Below are positions 16,099-23,407 of a stretch of 28,567 bases of DNA, in pieces. The DNA is from SAR324 cluster bacterium. Lineage in GTDB: Bacteria; SAR324; NAC60-12. The notes below the pieces were generated by a model that saw nothing but the letters and a program-made list of their open reading frames with translations, was not told the DNA's origin and did no database searches. Each line of letters starts with the position of its first letter. Within the stretch, counting starts at the first letter, position 1. The DNA is taken from the NCBI GenBank assembly GCA_022448705.1, contig JAKUUF010000005.1, positions 1 to 28,567 on the forward strand. The letters run 5' to 3'. Made by a program: the position numbers and the translations under genes.

Positions 16099-16491
16099 TT
16101 AAGTTTTGATGTCAATACTTTCTTGTTTATCAGGCACAATGTCATCTTCAGCACTTGCTGCAGCAAGAGGAGTAGTTTGTACTGAAAATCTTCGATCTGT
16201 ATTTAATTGTTGCGGGACATATCCCTTCATTGGTGAGAGCAGCGCAATATTTCGTGCACGTCGGACAGCGATTTTAAGCTTTCTTTGATTTGAGGAGCAG
16301 ACTCCGGAAATCCTGCTTGGTATAATCTTTCCTCCTTGTGTCACATAGTCTTTCAGCAATTCCACATCTTTGTAATCAATCCTATCGATGCCGGCTTCCT
16401 TAAAAGGACACAATTTCCTTTTGCTGCGTAATAAAATGCTTGTAGGGATACGTTTTCTTCTTAAATGAGGTCTTCTTCTTTTTTTCTGCAT
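16099..16491 (-). CDS. rpsR: 30S ribosomal protein S18, extended C-terminus
   Basis: The S18 core is clear: CPFKEAGIDRIDYKDVELLKDYV (28-50), then GGKIIPSRISGVCSSNQRKLKIAVRRARNIALLSP (53-87). It binds S6 and 16S rRNA in the 30S platform. The N-terminus is very basic (KKRRRPHLRRKR). S18 usually stops near the ALLPF position, at about 75-90 residues. Here about 43 residues follow, first neutral, then Ala-rich and acidic (AAASAEDDIVPDKQESIDIK). The gene lies between rpsF (63 bp) and rplI (9 bp). The ribosome binding site before the ATG is poor, which suggests coupling to S6. Confidence 0.96.
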   Translation of the reverse strand: MQKKRRRPHLRRKRIPTSILLRSKRKLCPFKEAGIDRIDYKDVELLKDYVTQGGKIIPSRISGVCSSNQRKLKIAVRRARNIALLSPMKGYVPQQLNTDRRFSVQTTPLAAASAEDDIVPDKQESIDIKT

Positions 16492-16554
16492 GAATATAAG
16501 TTATTAAGTGCTGGATAAAGGAATAATTAAAATAATTTTTCGAATTGACTGAGA

Positions 16555-17082
16555 TCAGGCTTCTAAGGATTCTGAATCATCTTCTTGAGCACTACTATCA
16601 GATTCTTCTTTGTCTGATTCTGATTGGTTTTCAGCTTCTATTTGTTCTTCTTCATCTGACTTTTCATTCTCAGAATTTGCCAAAACATCTTTTTCAGGTT
16701 CTTGCTTGGGCTGAGAACTTTCTTCGGAAGATTCTTTTTCAACTCTTTCCTCTTTTGGAGGAATTAAGCTTTGCATAAATGCTGCTTCTGTATCAAGATC
16801 TTCTACTTTAACAATCTGATGGCGCAAAACATTATCTGAATATCCAAATTGTCTTTGTAATTCATCCACTGTTTTACCACTCCCTGTAAAGTACCATGTG
16901 TGGTAAACACCAAAATCATTACCCTCAATTTCATATGCCAATCTTCTGCGTCCCCATACATATTCGTGGACGAGTTTCCCCTCCGATTTGGAGAGGCTCA
17001 TTTTAATGTTTTTCTGTAAGGATTCAAGCTCCTTATCGCTAAGCGCCGGATCTGTAATGAATACAAGTTCAAGTCCTGTCAT
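16555..17082 (-). CDS. rpsF: 30S ribosomal protein S6 with long acidic tail
   Basis: Residues 1-105 are the S6 ferredoxin-like core (GLELVFITDPALSD, EYVWGRRRLAYEIEG, GVYHTWYFTG, QFGYSDNVLRHQIVKVED), which pairs with S18 in the 30S platform. From about residue 109 to 175 there is a Glu/Ser/Asp/Gln-rich tail with almost no hydrophobic residues, likely disordered. In E. coli S6 gains glutamates after translation through RimK. Here a much longer acidic tail is encoded directly. A strong AAGGAAG ribosome binding site precedes the ATG. The 101-bp gap after ychF contains a hairpin that may be an autoregulatory leader. Confidence 0.96.
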   Translation of the reverse strand: MTGLELVFITDPALSDKELESLQKNIKMSLSKSEGKLVHEYVWGRRRLAYEIEGNDFGVYHTWYFTGSGKTVDELQRQFGYSDNVLRHQIVKVEDLDTEAAFMQSLIPPKEERVEKESSEESSQPKQEPEKDVLANSENEKSDEEEQIEAENQSESDKEESDSSAQEDDSESLEA

Positions 17083-17101
17083 TTATCTTCCTTTCGGATT
17101 A

Positions 17102-17134
17102 TTGTTCTGCCAATAAGTCCACCGAGGTGAACAA
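17102..17134 (-). promoter_or_regulatory. Stem-loop in the rpsF leader (possible S6:S18 control element)
   Basis: On the minus strand UUGUUC (17129-17134) pairs with GAACAA (17102-17107) across a 21-nt loop containing ACCUCGGUGGAC. It ends about 20 nt before the rpsF start codon. Many bacteria carry an S6:S18-binding leader here that gives feedback control. I cannot match the full consensus, so this is a positional candidate. A weak TTGATA-17-TATTTC pair just upstream may serve as promoter. Confidence 0.35.
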
Positions 17135-17183
17135 GGAAATATTAAAGATACTGTTTTGTATCAATAAATTACGTAATAAATTT

Positions 17184-18275
17184 TTAATTGTTGAAACGGA
17201 AATGCATTATATCACCATCATTAACCACATAATCACGTCCTTCAAGACGCCAACGTCCAGCTTCTTTGACTGAGGACTCCGATCCGAGACGGTCAATGTC
17301 GTCAAAATGAAATACTTCTGCCCTGATGAAGCCTTTTTCAAAGTCAGTATGTATTTTTCCTGCAGCTTCCGGAGCAGTAGCACCTTTCCGGATTTCCCAT
17401 GCTCTGACTTCATTTTTACCTGCAGTAAAATAAGTTATCTGTTCAAGCATCCTGTATCCGGAATTAGTAAGCTGATCAATTCCGGTACCGTCAATTCCAA
17501 GTTCTTCCATGAAATAATCTGATTCTTCTTCGTCCATGTCTGACAGTTCGGATTCAACTTTTGCACAAATCGGAATAACTTCTACTCCTTCTTGAAATGC
17601 AAATTTACGTAATTGTTTTTCAGAATCTGATGCTTCCTTCAGCTGATCTTCAGAGACATTTGCAATATAGATGTATGGCTTCATTGAGAGTAAATTCAAT
17701 TCACCAATTATCAATTTCTCATCTGTATCCAGATCTGCACTGATTGCTGGATTTCCCTCTCCCAAATGATTTCGAATCTTTTCAAAAACAGACAGCTCTT
17801 CTGCTAAATCACGGTCGCCTTTTATCTGTTTATGCAGCTTGTCAATTTTCCGTTCAACCTGTTCTAAATCTGACAAAATCAGTTCAGTCTGTACAACAAT
17901 AACATCCCCAACCGGATCATGATTGTTTTCCACATGTGCTACACCATTATCCTCGAAACACCTTACAACATGTGCAATTGCATCGACCTCTCTAATATTG
18001 CTCAAAAACTGATTCCCCAGTCCCTCTCCCTTGCTGGCACCTTTAACAAGTCCTGCTATATCTACAACTTTTAAAGTCGCTGGTACAACACGTTCCGGAT
18101 TGATAATTTCTGCAAGTCTGGTTACCCGCGAATCATTCAGCTTAACAATTCCATAATTAGGCTCAATTGTGCAAAAAGGATAATTTTCTGCATCTGCCTC
18201 AACTTTAGTCAATGCACTGAACAGTGTGGACTTTCCTACATTTGGTAAACCGACAATCCCTACTTCTAATGACAT
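17184..18275 (-). CDS. ychF: Redox-regulated ATPase/GTPase YchF (OLA1 family)
   Basis: A TRAFAC-class P-loop NTPase of 363 residues associated with the ribosome and oxidative-stress responses. G1 is GLPNVGKST (9-17), followed by AENYPFCTIEPNYG and the G3 region VVDIAGLVKGASKGEGLGNQFL. The G4 position reads NVSED rather than NKxD, the change that makes YchF prefer ATP. The C-terminal TGS domain (about 280-363) ends WRLEGRDYVVNDGDIMHFRFN, standard for the family. It sits between pth and rpsF on the same strand, the common arrangement. An 11-bp inverted repeat lies between the pth stop and this start. Confidence 0.97.
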   Translation of the reverse strand: MSLEVGIVGLPNVGKSTLFSALTKVEADAENYPFCTIEPNYGIVKLNDSRVTRLAEIINPERVVPATLKVVDIAGLVKGASKGEGLGNQFLSNIREVDAIAHVVRCFEDNGVAHVENNHDPVGDVIVVQTELILSDLEQVERKIDKLHKQIKGDRDLAEELSVFEKIRNHLGEGNPAISADLDTDEKLIIGELNLLSMKPYIYIANVSEDQLKEASDSEKQLRKFAFQEGVEVIPICAKVESELSDMDEEESDYFMEELGIDGTGIDQLTNSGYRMLEQITYFTAGKNEVRAWEIRKGATAPEAAGKIHTDFEKGFIRAEVFHFDDIDRLGSESSVKEAGRWRLEGRDYVVNDGDIMHFRFNN

Positions 18276-18311
18276 GACCCCAGTGGAAACTTAAATTGTT
18301 AAATTTATGAT

Positions 18312-18348
18312 TTTTTCAGTTATTCATTCGGGTTATGTAACTGAAAAA
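18312..18348. repeat. Perfect 11-bp inverted repeat over the pth stop codon
   Basis: Arms TTTTTCAGTTA (18312-18322) and TAACTGAAAAA (18338-18348) are perfect complements around a 15-nt loop. The upstream arm (in minus-strand RNA) encodes the last codons of pth, and the loop contains its stop codon. The start of ychF is 36 nt further on. The stem is A/U-rich, so its stability is moderate. It may be an attenuating or 3'-end-protecting hairpin. Confidence 0.5.
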
Positions 18349-18893
18349 GAAACATTCTGAAATTGAGAAGTTTCCAAGAACTTGACCATCTCTTTCAGAG
18401 CAAGATTAAAAGCATTTCTGGTTAATTTTTTTTCTGCTTCAGACCAGCGACCAAGTACGTGACCTACTACATTGTCTTTATCTGCCGGTCTTCCTACACC
18501 AAATCTTATTCTATGGAAATTACCGTTCCCCAGTGATTCTATTATTGAACGTAAACCATTATGACCTCCATGGCCACCTTCATCTCGGAAACGGACTTTA
18601 CCTGGGGGGAGGTCAATATCATCAGAAATGATTACAATTTTTTCTAAGGGAATTTTATAAAAATTTACAAATTCAGCGACAGCCTCACCACTTTTGTTCA
18701 TATAGGTCTGAGGTTTTATGAAAAGGCACGACTCACCACTGATTGATGCACGGCAGATTTTGCTCCGGAACTTTGATTGAAACCCGGAGATTCCGAGATG
18801 TTCTATCAGTAAATCTACAACCTGAAACCCAACATTGTGAGGTGTACCTTCATACTCCCTGCCTGGATTCCCCAGGCCGGCCACCAGTTTCAT
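18333..18893 (-). CDS. pth: Peptidyl-tRNA hydrolase
   Basis: The enzyme (186 aa) releases peptides from peptidyl-tRNA that has dropped off ribosomes. Visible features are LVAGLGNPGREYEGTPHNVGF with catalytic His19, FIKPQTYMNKSGEAV, IISDDIDLPPGKVRFRDEGG with the catalytic Asp, and GGHNGLRSI. The ATG at 18893 is chosen because AAGGA lies about 9 nt upstream; the longer frame would start at a TTG two codons earlier. It follows rplY by 39 bp, and the rplY-pth pair is conserved in many bacteria. The last codons form one arm of an 11-bp hairpin. Confidence 0.96.
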   Translation of the reverse strand: MKLVAGLGNPGREYEGTPHNVGFQVVDLLIEHLGISGFQSKFRSKICRASISGESCLFIKPQTYMNKSGEAVAEFVNFYKIPLEKIVIISDDIDLPPGKVRFRDEGGHGGHNGLRSIIESLGNGNFHRIRFGVGRPADKDNVVGHVLGRWSEAEKKLTRNAFNLALKEMVKFLETSQFQNVSFSVT

Positions 18894-18932
18894 GACCAAC
18901 CATCCTTGATTCAGTACTTTATCAATTTACAC

Positions 18933-19628
18933 TTACCCCTTTGATTTCTCTTCTTGGCTATCTCCTTCAGTATCTTTTTCTGTTCCTTCTTCTCCTTCTC
19001 CTTCTCCTTCTCCTTCTACTTCTTCTCCTTCAATTTCTTCAACTTCTTCCTCTTCTTCTGGTGCACGTCCCACAATTGAAATTATGGCATAATTCTCTTC
19101 AGTACTGAGGGAAACTTTTTCAGGTAGTTCAACTTCCTGAATTTTGATAGAATCACCAACCTCAAGTTGAGAAACATCTACAACAAGCTTAGATGGGATA
19201 TCAGCAGGAAGACAGCTTACAGGAATTTCTCTGACTACCATCTGAAGAACTCCACCGCTTTTCACACCCGGTGATTCTCCAGTTACATGCACAGGTATAC
19301 GTACAACTTGCGGTTTTGTTTCAGGAAGTTCCCAAAAATCCAGGTGTATAAGCTTATGTTTATATGGATGTTTCTGAACTTCCCTGAGTAAAACCTTGGC
19401 AGTCCAGTTTTCCTGATTGGAAGGGTCAGTTACAGTGATTGGAACCAGTTCATGCATACCTGACATTTTTTCAAGTATATGGCGTGTTGATTCCTCTGTC
19501 ATTTCAAGCAGAATATTACCGCGTTGTCCATAAAGCGTGGCAGGAATTTTACCAGCTTGGCGTAATTTGTGATTAGCCGATTTACCTCTGGTTTTTCGTA
19601 TGCTGGCAACTAATTGGTTTTGTACCAT
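18933..19628 (-). CDS. rplY: 50S ribosomal protein L25/CTC family with acidic tail
   Basis: The N-terminal 5S-rRNA-binding domain begins VASIRKTRGKSANHKLRQAGKIPATLYG, and the beta-rich TL5/CTC domain follows with VVREIPVSCLPADIPSKLVVDVS and GDSIKIQEVELPEKV. Both are standard for the long L25 form. Residues 189-231 are an acidic Glu/Gly tail (EEEEEVEEIEGEEVEGEGEG...). The Gly-Glu part is encoded by a 6-bp microsatellite. Acidic tails are common in long L25 proteins, but this one matches the tails on S6 and L9 in the same cluster. A good promoter and a small hairpin precede the start. I see no prs gene upstream, its frequent neighbour elsewhere. Confidence 0.95.
   Translation of the reverse strand: MVQNQLVASIRKTRGKSANHKLRQAGKIPATLYGQRGNILLEMTEESTRHILEKMSGMHELVPITVTDPSNQENWTAKVLLREVQKHPYKHKLIHLDFWELPETKPQVVRIPVHVTGESPGVKSGGVLQMVVREIPVSCLPADIPSKLVVDVSQLEVGDSIKIQEVELPEKVSLSTEENYAIISIVGRAPEEEEEVEEIEGEEVEGEGEGEGEEGTEKDTEGDSQEEKSKG
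18990..19013 (-). repeat. Hexanucleotide repeat (TTCTCC)4 within rplY
   Basis: Four perfect TTCTCC units (plus strand), with a partial unit on each side, encode alternating Gly-Glu in the L25 tail. Slippage would add or remove two residues per unit without shifting the frame. A looser TTC-rich stretch continues to about 19060. Confidence 0.8.
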
Positions 19629-19635
19629 GTTTTTT

Positions 19636-19650
19636 CCATCAAAAGGATGG
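19636..19650 (-). promoter_or_regulatory. Small hairpin next to the rplY ribosome binding site
   Basis: CCATC (minus-strand RNA 5' arm, 19646-19650) pairs with GATGG (19636-19640) around a 5-nt loop, ending 7 nt before the ATG. The 3' arm is the only purine-rich stretch at Shine-Dalgarno distance, so the hairpin may limit translation initiation. The stem is short. Confidence 0.35.
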
Positions 19651-19674
19651 GTTAGTAAAAAGATTAATCGTTAA

Positions 19675-19702
19675 ATTTAACCTGAAATTGTTAATCAGTC
19701 AA
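19675..19702 (-). promoter_or_regulatory. Promoter of the rplY-pth-ychF-rpsF-rpsR-rplI-dnaB cluster
   Basis: Minus-strand TTGACT (19697-19702) and TTAAAT (19675-19680) are separated by 16 nt; a 17-nt spacing to TAAATT is equally possible. The transcript would start near 19668, with a leader of about 40 nt before rplY. It is the only good sigma70-like pair in the 238-bp gap upstream. Confidence 0.6.
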
Positions 19703-19828
19703 CGCAATTCTTAAACGACTCTACTTTGGGAATGATTTGTATGGAAAAAATATAATTTATAACTGATGCAGAAAATCAACAGAAATTTCTAATAAAGAAT
19801 TATTTATAGGTATATTCATGGTAGACAC

Positions 19829-19850
19829 AGAATTTCATACCATAAATTCT
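19829..19850. terminator. AGAATTT/AAATTCT hairpin after the CDP-alcohol transferase gene
   Basis: Perfect 7-bp arms (19829-19835, 19844-19850) enclose an 8-nt loop, 17 bp beyond the stop codon at 19867. The T-run lies on the plus-strand side (TTTTTC), which is the wrong side for the minus-strand gene, so terminator function is doubtful. Confidence 0.3.
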
Positions 19851-19866
19851 TTTTCTGAACTATCTT

Positions 19867-20859
19867 TCAGTGCATATTCCACCAAATCCAATAAGTTCTC
19901 AATTTGTAAAATATTTGGCATATCTCCCATAATACTTTAGTAGTGACTGCCAATCCATATACTAGAAAACCGATTTGTATTTCATATTCAAAAATATGCT
20001 GAAAAATGAGAAATAGGAAGAGCATATAAACAATTAGATCCGGTTTGGGAATCTCTGCATCAAGAAGATGAAATTTCATGGATTTCAGGATGAGATCGGC
20101 CGAGTAGACATTTATCACCAGGAAGGATATATACCAGTTTATTTGATAATAGAAGCAAATGAAACAAAGGAAAGCCCCTGTTATGAAATAATGGATAAAA
20201 GTTTTAGGTATGTGTTGCAAACGTCTTATGCTTCCTGCAACTGTAAAAATCACTCCCAAAATTAAACCGATTACCAACAAGACATGGAGCGGGATATCAA
20301 ACAATTTGTTTTTCAACCAAAAATATTTTCCCTGAGATGTCATTAAACTGCCCAGAATAAATAGAATCAGGAGAACTCCTTCCAGTGATCCTATTTTCCC
20401 AAAATACAATTCCTTTCTGATACTCTGCTCCAAATAGGTCACGGTAAATGCAACAAGGTTTGCCCAAATGACTAAATAAAAAATCCAGCCAAGTTCGATT
20501 TGGAGTATTCGAAAAAAAAGATAAAGGATAATGGATCCGTTGAAGACATCACTGTAATGGTCTAAAATTTCGCCAAGAGGAGATCCAGTCCCAGTTTTTT
20601 TTGCCTGCAGTCCATCAAAATGGTCAAAAATAACATAGATGGTTATTGCAAAAAAAACTATAATAATGTCTGCATCATCAGGAGTATTGACTCCTATGAG
20701 ATATAAAAAACAAGACCAAATTACTATGATTGATACTAAAGTTAAGTAGTTGGCAGGAACGCCATAAGGTATGCAGCGATGAAGAACTGAAAATACATAT
20801 TTCTTTAAGAATGGCAGCAAAATAGACTCATCTATACACCTGTACTGATAAGGACTCAT
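19867..20859 (-). CDS. CDP-alcohol phosphotransferase resembling eukaryotic choline/ethanolaminephosphotransferases
   Basis: A membrane protein (330 aa, 8-10 helices) with the complete CDP-alcohol phosphotransferase motif DX2DGX2AX9GX3DX3D: D79, D82, G83, A86, G96, D100 and D104 in DHFDGLQAKKTGTGSPLGE and the following ILDHYSD. The last Asp is the catalytic base. The Arg after the first Ala is Lys here. The stretch AKKTGTGSPLGEILDH and the N-terminus SPYQYRCIDESILL...VPANYLTLVS resemble eukaryotic CPT/EPT/CEPT enzymes more than bacterial PgsA or PssA. These transfer phosphocholine or phosphoethanolamine from the CDP-alcohol to diacylglycerol. The substrate here is not determinable from sequence. 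The gene is divergent from the LtaS-like gene with 17 bp between starts, which suggests shared control and a joint envelope function. Confidence 0.85.
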   Translation of the reverse strand: MSPYQYRCIDESILLPFLKKYVFSVLHRCIPYGVPANYLTLVSIIVIWSCFLYLIGVNTPDDADIIIVFFAITIYVIFDHFDGLQAKKTGTGSPLGEILDHYSDVFNGSIILYLFFRILQIELGWIFYLVIWANLVAFTVTYLEQSIRKELYFGKIGSLEGVLLILFILGSLMTSQGKYFWLKNKLFDIPLHVLLVIGLILGVIFTVAGSIRRLQHIPKTFIHYFITGAFLCFICFYYQINWYISFLVINVYSADLILKSMKFHLLDAEIPKPDLIVYMLFLFLIFQHIFEYEIQIGFLVYGLAVTTKVLWEICQIFYKLRTYWIWWNMH

Positions 20860-20876
20860 TAACGTTTACTCTAAAA

Positions 20877-22760
20877 TTGAATCAAATAAAAAAAATCAAA
20901 TTTGTTTTCCAGGAAGTACTTAGATTATACCTGATCTTTATCTTTATTTTTCAAATTTTCAGAATAACTATTTATTTTTCCTACCCTGATTTATTCAATA
21001 ATCTGAATTTCCTCAAATTAGTCGAGAGTATTTTTCTGGGATTGCGTTTTGATCTAGCTTCTATTTCTGTACTGCTTTTCATTCCAATTGTTCTTCTGAT
21101 TTTTCCATTAAGGATTGCTGGCAATCGGCTTTACCGTGGTTTTATGGCAAGCGTGATCTACCTTGAATTAGTAGCAGTGATAATTTTCCTTACTTCAGAC
21201 TACTTATATTTCAGCTATGTCAAAAGACATATCACGAATGAGTTACTATTTCTGCTGAATGATTCAAAATATTTGATAACTGAGGCTTCTGCCAACCTTT
21301 TACCTATCATTATTATAATATTCTTCACTGTTTTGATTTTTCCACTTTTTCTCAAACATACATATAAAAGAAATCCTGAAGGTCATCGATCAGGGTTGAG
21401 TTTCATACTCATTGTGCTGACAATGATTGTAGTTGGCCGTGGAGGATTCCAAATGAAACCTATTGCCGTAATAGACGCTTACCAGTATGGCTCCGCTAGT
21501 CAAGGGCATCTGATTCTCAATGGTATTTTCACAGCATCACATTTCAGCATTTCCAGTAGGTTCATTGAACGGACAAAAGGAGACGAAAAGACATTTCTAG
21601 AAATTCTGAACCTGCCTTTGTCCAAAAACCCTAACTACCCTCTTGAAAGAACCAATGTTCGGTCAGACATGTCTCCGAAAAAAAACGTGGTTCTGATAAT
21701 GATTGAAAGTCTGTCTTTCAAGTATATTGATTTTCTTTCAGGAAAAAATTATGGAGTGACTCCAAACATTGATCGAATTGCAAGCAAAGGATTGGTATTT
21801 GAAAATTTTTTTGCAAACGGACAAAGAAGCGTGGACGGTGCCCAATCTATTCTCACAGGAATACCCCCTCTTCCTGGCATGCCGGACATGACCGCTTTAT
21901 CGGTCAATTATTCAAGACTGGGGCAACTGGCAAGAGAAAATAATTACCGCACAATATTCGTGACCACTACACTTAGGGAATCTTTCTCTATGGATCTGAT
22001 TGCAGGAGCTGCCGGATTTGATGAATACTATGGGCTTGAAGATTACCCCATATTGCTTAATTACATTGATGCTGCAGATCGCCGTTTGGGTTGGGATTAT
22101 GACGCCCTCATGTATTTGCTGCAAAAGCTTGAAGGTAAACAATCCAACTACATTGCCTTCGTCAATGCAAGCTCAGACCATACTCCATTTGCCCGAATGC
22201 ATGACCCCTTTAACAGATACAAGCATGGGGCCGACACAGAAGGAGGTTACCTAAACATGCTTAACTACACAGATTGGGCCGTTGGAGAGTTCATAAATAA
22301 ATTCAGTAAACGAAAAGACTTTGGGGAAACTGTGTTCATTATAACCGCAGACCATGCTCTTGCGCATTTTCAAGGTGCTGATCCTTATGGAAAGTTCCGA
22401 ATCCCTTTGATCATTTACAGTCCGGGAAACATTAATCCAAAGAAATCCAAACTATTTGCCTCACAGATTGATCTATTTCCTACTCTAGTGAAACTATTGG
22501 ATTTGGATGGGAAGTACAGTACCATCGGAAAAAATATTTTTGAAACTGAACAAAGTTTTGCTGTGGTTAAGGATGGGGCACTTATAGAAATTTTTTCTAA
22601 GGAAGGATTTTTGGTACACAGCCTAAAAAAAATTCTTGATTACCAACCAGTAAATGAATTATCAGATGAGTTAATTCAATCTCAGTTGGCATCAAAGGCA
22701 GTAGCTTTTGATCATCTGACTTACCTGCTATTGACTCAAAACCGTTGGTTAAGTCCTTGA
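20877..22760 (+). CDS. LTA synthase/phosphoglycerol transferase family membrane sulfatase-fold protein
   Basis: Residues 1-190 contain about five membrane helices, and the remainder is an extracytoplasmic alkaline-phosphatase/sulfatase domain. Metal and nucleophile positions are visible: E277 in VVLIMIESLS, S318 in ANGQRSVDGAQS (the nucleophile is Thr in LtaS), H435 in SSDHTPF, and D492/H493 in IITADHALAHF. The family members LtaS and OpgB transfer glycerol phosphate from phosphatidylglycerol, while the EptA/OpgE group transfers phosphoethanolamine. The long N-terminal part and GIPPLPG region favour the LtaS/OpgB side. In a Gram-negative, the acceptor could be a periplasmic glucan or surface glycan. 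The start is a TTG at 20877 with no strong ribosome binding site, and no early ATG is in frame. Confidence 0.85.
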   Translation: MNQIKKIKFVFQEVLRLYLIFIFIFQIFRITIYFSYPDLFNNLNFLKLVESIFLGLRFDLASISVLLFIPIVLLIFPLRIAGNRLYRGFMASVIYLELVAVIIFLTSDYLYFSYVKRHITNELLFLLNDSKYLITEASANLLPIIIIIFFTVLIFPLFLKHTYKRNPEGHRSGLSFILIVLTMIVVGRGGFQMKPIAVIDAYQYGSASQGHLILNGIFTASHFSISSRFIERTKGDEKTFLEILNLPLSKNPNYPLERTNVRSDMSPKKNVVLIMIESLSFKYIDFLSGKNYGVTPNIDRIASKGLVFENFFANGQRSVDGAQSILTGIPPLPGMPDMTALSVNYSRLGQLARENNYRTIFVTTTLRESFSMDLIAGAAGFDEYYGLEDYPILLNYIDAADRRLGWDYDALMYLLQKLEGKQSNYIAFVNASSDHTPFARMHDPFNRYKHGADTEGGYLNMLNYTDWAVGEFINKFSKRKDFGETVFIITADHALAHFQGADPYGKFRIPLIIYSPGNINPKKSKLFASQIDLFPTLVKLLDLDGKYSTIGKNIFETEQSFAVVKDGALIEIFSKEGFLVHSLKKILDYQPVNELSDELIQSQLASKAVAFDHLTYLLLTQNRWLSP

Positions 22761-23200
22761 ATATGTTCTCAAAGTAAATAGATGATGGCAGAAAGAATGT
22801 TACTTCAACTCATTTGGAAACAGAGTACACTGCACTTGGCACAAGATGCTTAGAAAAAAATTAGCACTTTTAAGGGAATGATCACTGGTGGGTATTATTA
22901 CTGACCGCGGTTATCTTAAACATTCCCTGATACATCGCTTGGAGTTTGGTGAAATGCATGCTGGGACGGATGTCAACTATTTTGATTTGATGGAAGACCG
23001 CCTTCTGGCATGGAATGATGTTGCATATGAATCAGTAAGAAATAACAGATGGTCTTCTTAAAATTTCTGTTGGAATTAAATACGTGATTATAATGCCGGG
23101 TAAGTAGTTATTATGAAGAGAAAACTTAATGTTATTTAAAGAATACTTCGAGATAAAGAAAAAACTCTGCCAGACTTAAAACAGTTTAGCTTCAGATTCC
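22761..23200. other. Gene-poor stretch with one possible small ORF
   Basis: Between the LtaS-like gene and the small lipoprotein, the only coding candidate is the 57-codon frame at 22888-23061 listed separately. I see no tRNA, terminator with T-run, repeat or mobile-element end in 22761-22887 or 23062-23200. Composition is A/T-rich like the other intergenic regions. Confidence 0.5.
22888..23061 (+). CDS. Possible small protein of 57 residues, unknown
   Basis: A GTG-started frame preceded by AAGGGA about 10 nt upstream. The product is soluble-looking with a varied, protein-like composition (ITDRGYLKHSLIHRLEFGE, then DVNYFDLMEDRLLAWND) and ends RNNRWSS. It has no membrane segment, cysteine or motif I recognise. 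A TGA closes the frame just upstream of the GTG, so it is not the readable end of a longer gene, though it could be a remnant of one. It lies 127 bp after the LtaS-like gene on the same strand. Natural codon composition is the main argument; it could be chance. Confidence 0.4.
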   Translation: MGIITDRGYLKHSLIHRLEFGEMHAGTDVNYFDLMEDRLLAWNDVAYESVRNNRWSS

Positions 23201-23407
23201 ATGAATTCTTATAAGTTTGCCACTTTTTTTATATGTATTTTGTTTGCGGTAGCTTGTGAGACTAAATTGAAGGAAATTTATGTGAAGGCCAGAACTGCAG
23301 AAGAATTAAAGATTCATGCTTTTGAGAACTGCGGAAGGCTTTACAAGGTTCTATCTTACGAGGATGATACGGCGCGGATAAAATGTTTGAAACAAACAAC
23401 CAAATAA
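23201..23407 (+). CDS. Small putative lipoprotein (68 aa)
   Basis: The first 18 residues are a hydrophobic signal (YKFATFFICILFAVAC) ending in a lipobox-like AVAC, so Cys19 may be lipidated and the mature protein would have about 50 residues. The mature part, ETKLKEIYVKARTAEELKI then HAFENCGRLYKVLSYEDD and TARIKCLK, has two further cysteines that could form a disulfide. No known family is recognised. It stands alone between the LtaS-like gene and alr, which is on the other strand. No clear ribosome binding site is visible. The 263 bp after it contain no convincing gene or terminator. Confidence 0.6.
   Translation: MNSYKFATFFICILFAVACETKLKEIYVKARTAEELKIHAFENCGRLYKVLSYEDDTARIKCLKQTTK

Noticed and set aside
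17168..17177. Palindrome ATTACGTAAT near the end of ychF
   Set aside because: Short and A/T-rich, with no second copy nearby, so it is easily chance.
19629..19866. Possible tRNA gene upstream of rplY
   Set aside because: No cloverleaf arms or TTCGA-type T-loop could be found on either strand; the stretch is A/T-rich leader and promoter.
20877..22760. EptA-type phosphoethanolamine transferase call for the sulfatase-fold protein
   Set aside because: The membrane part and the sequence around the nucleophile look closer to LtaS/OpgB, so head-group specificity is left open.
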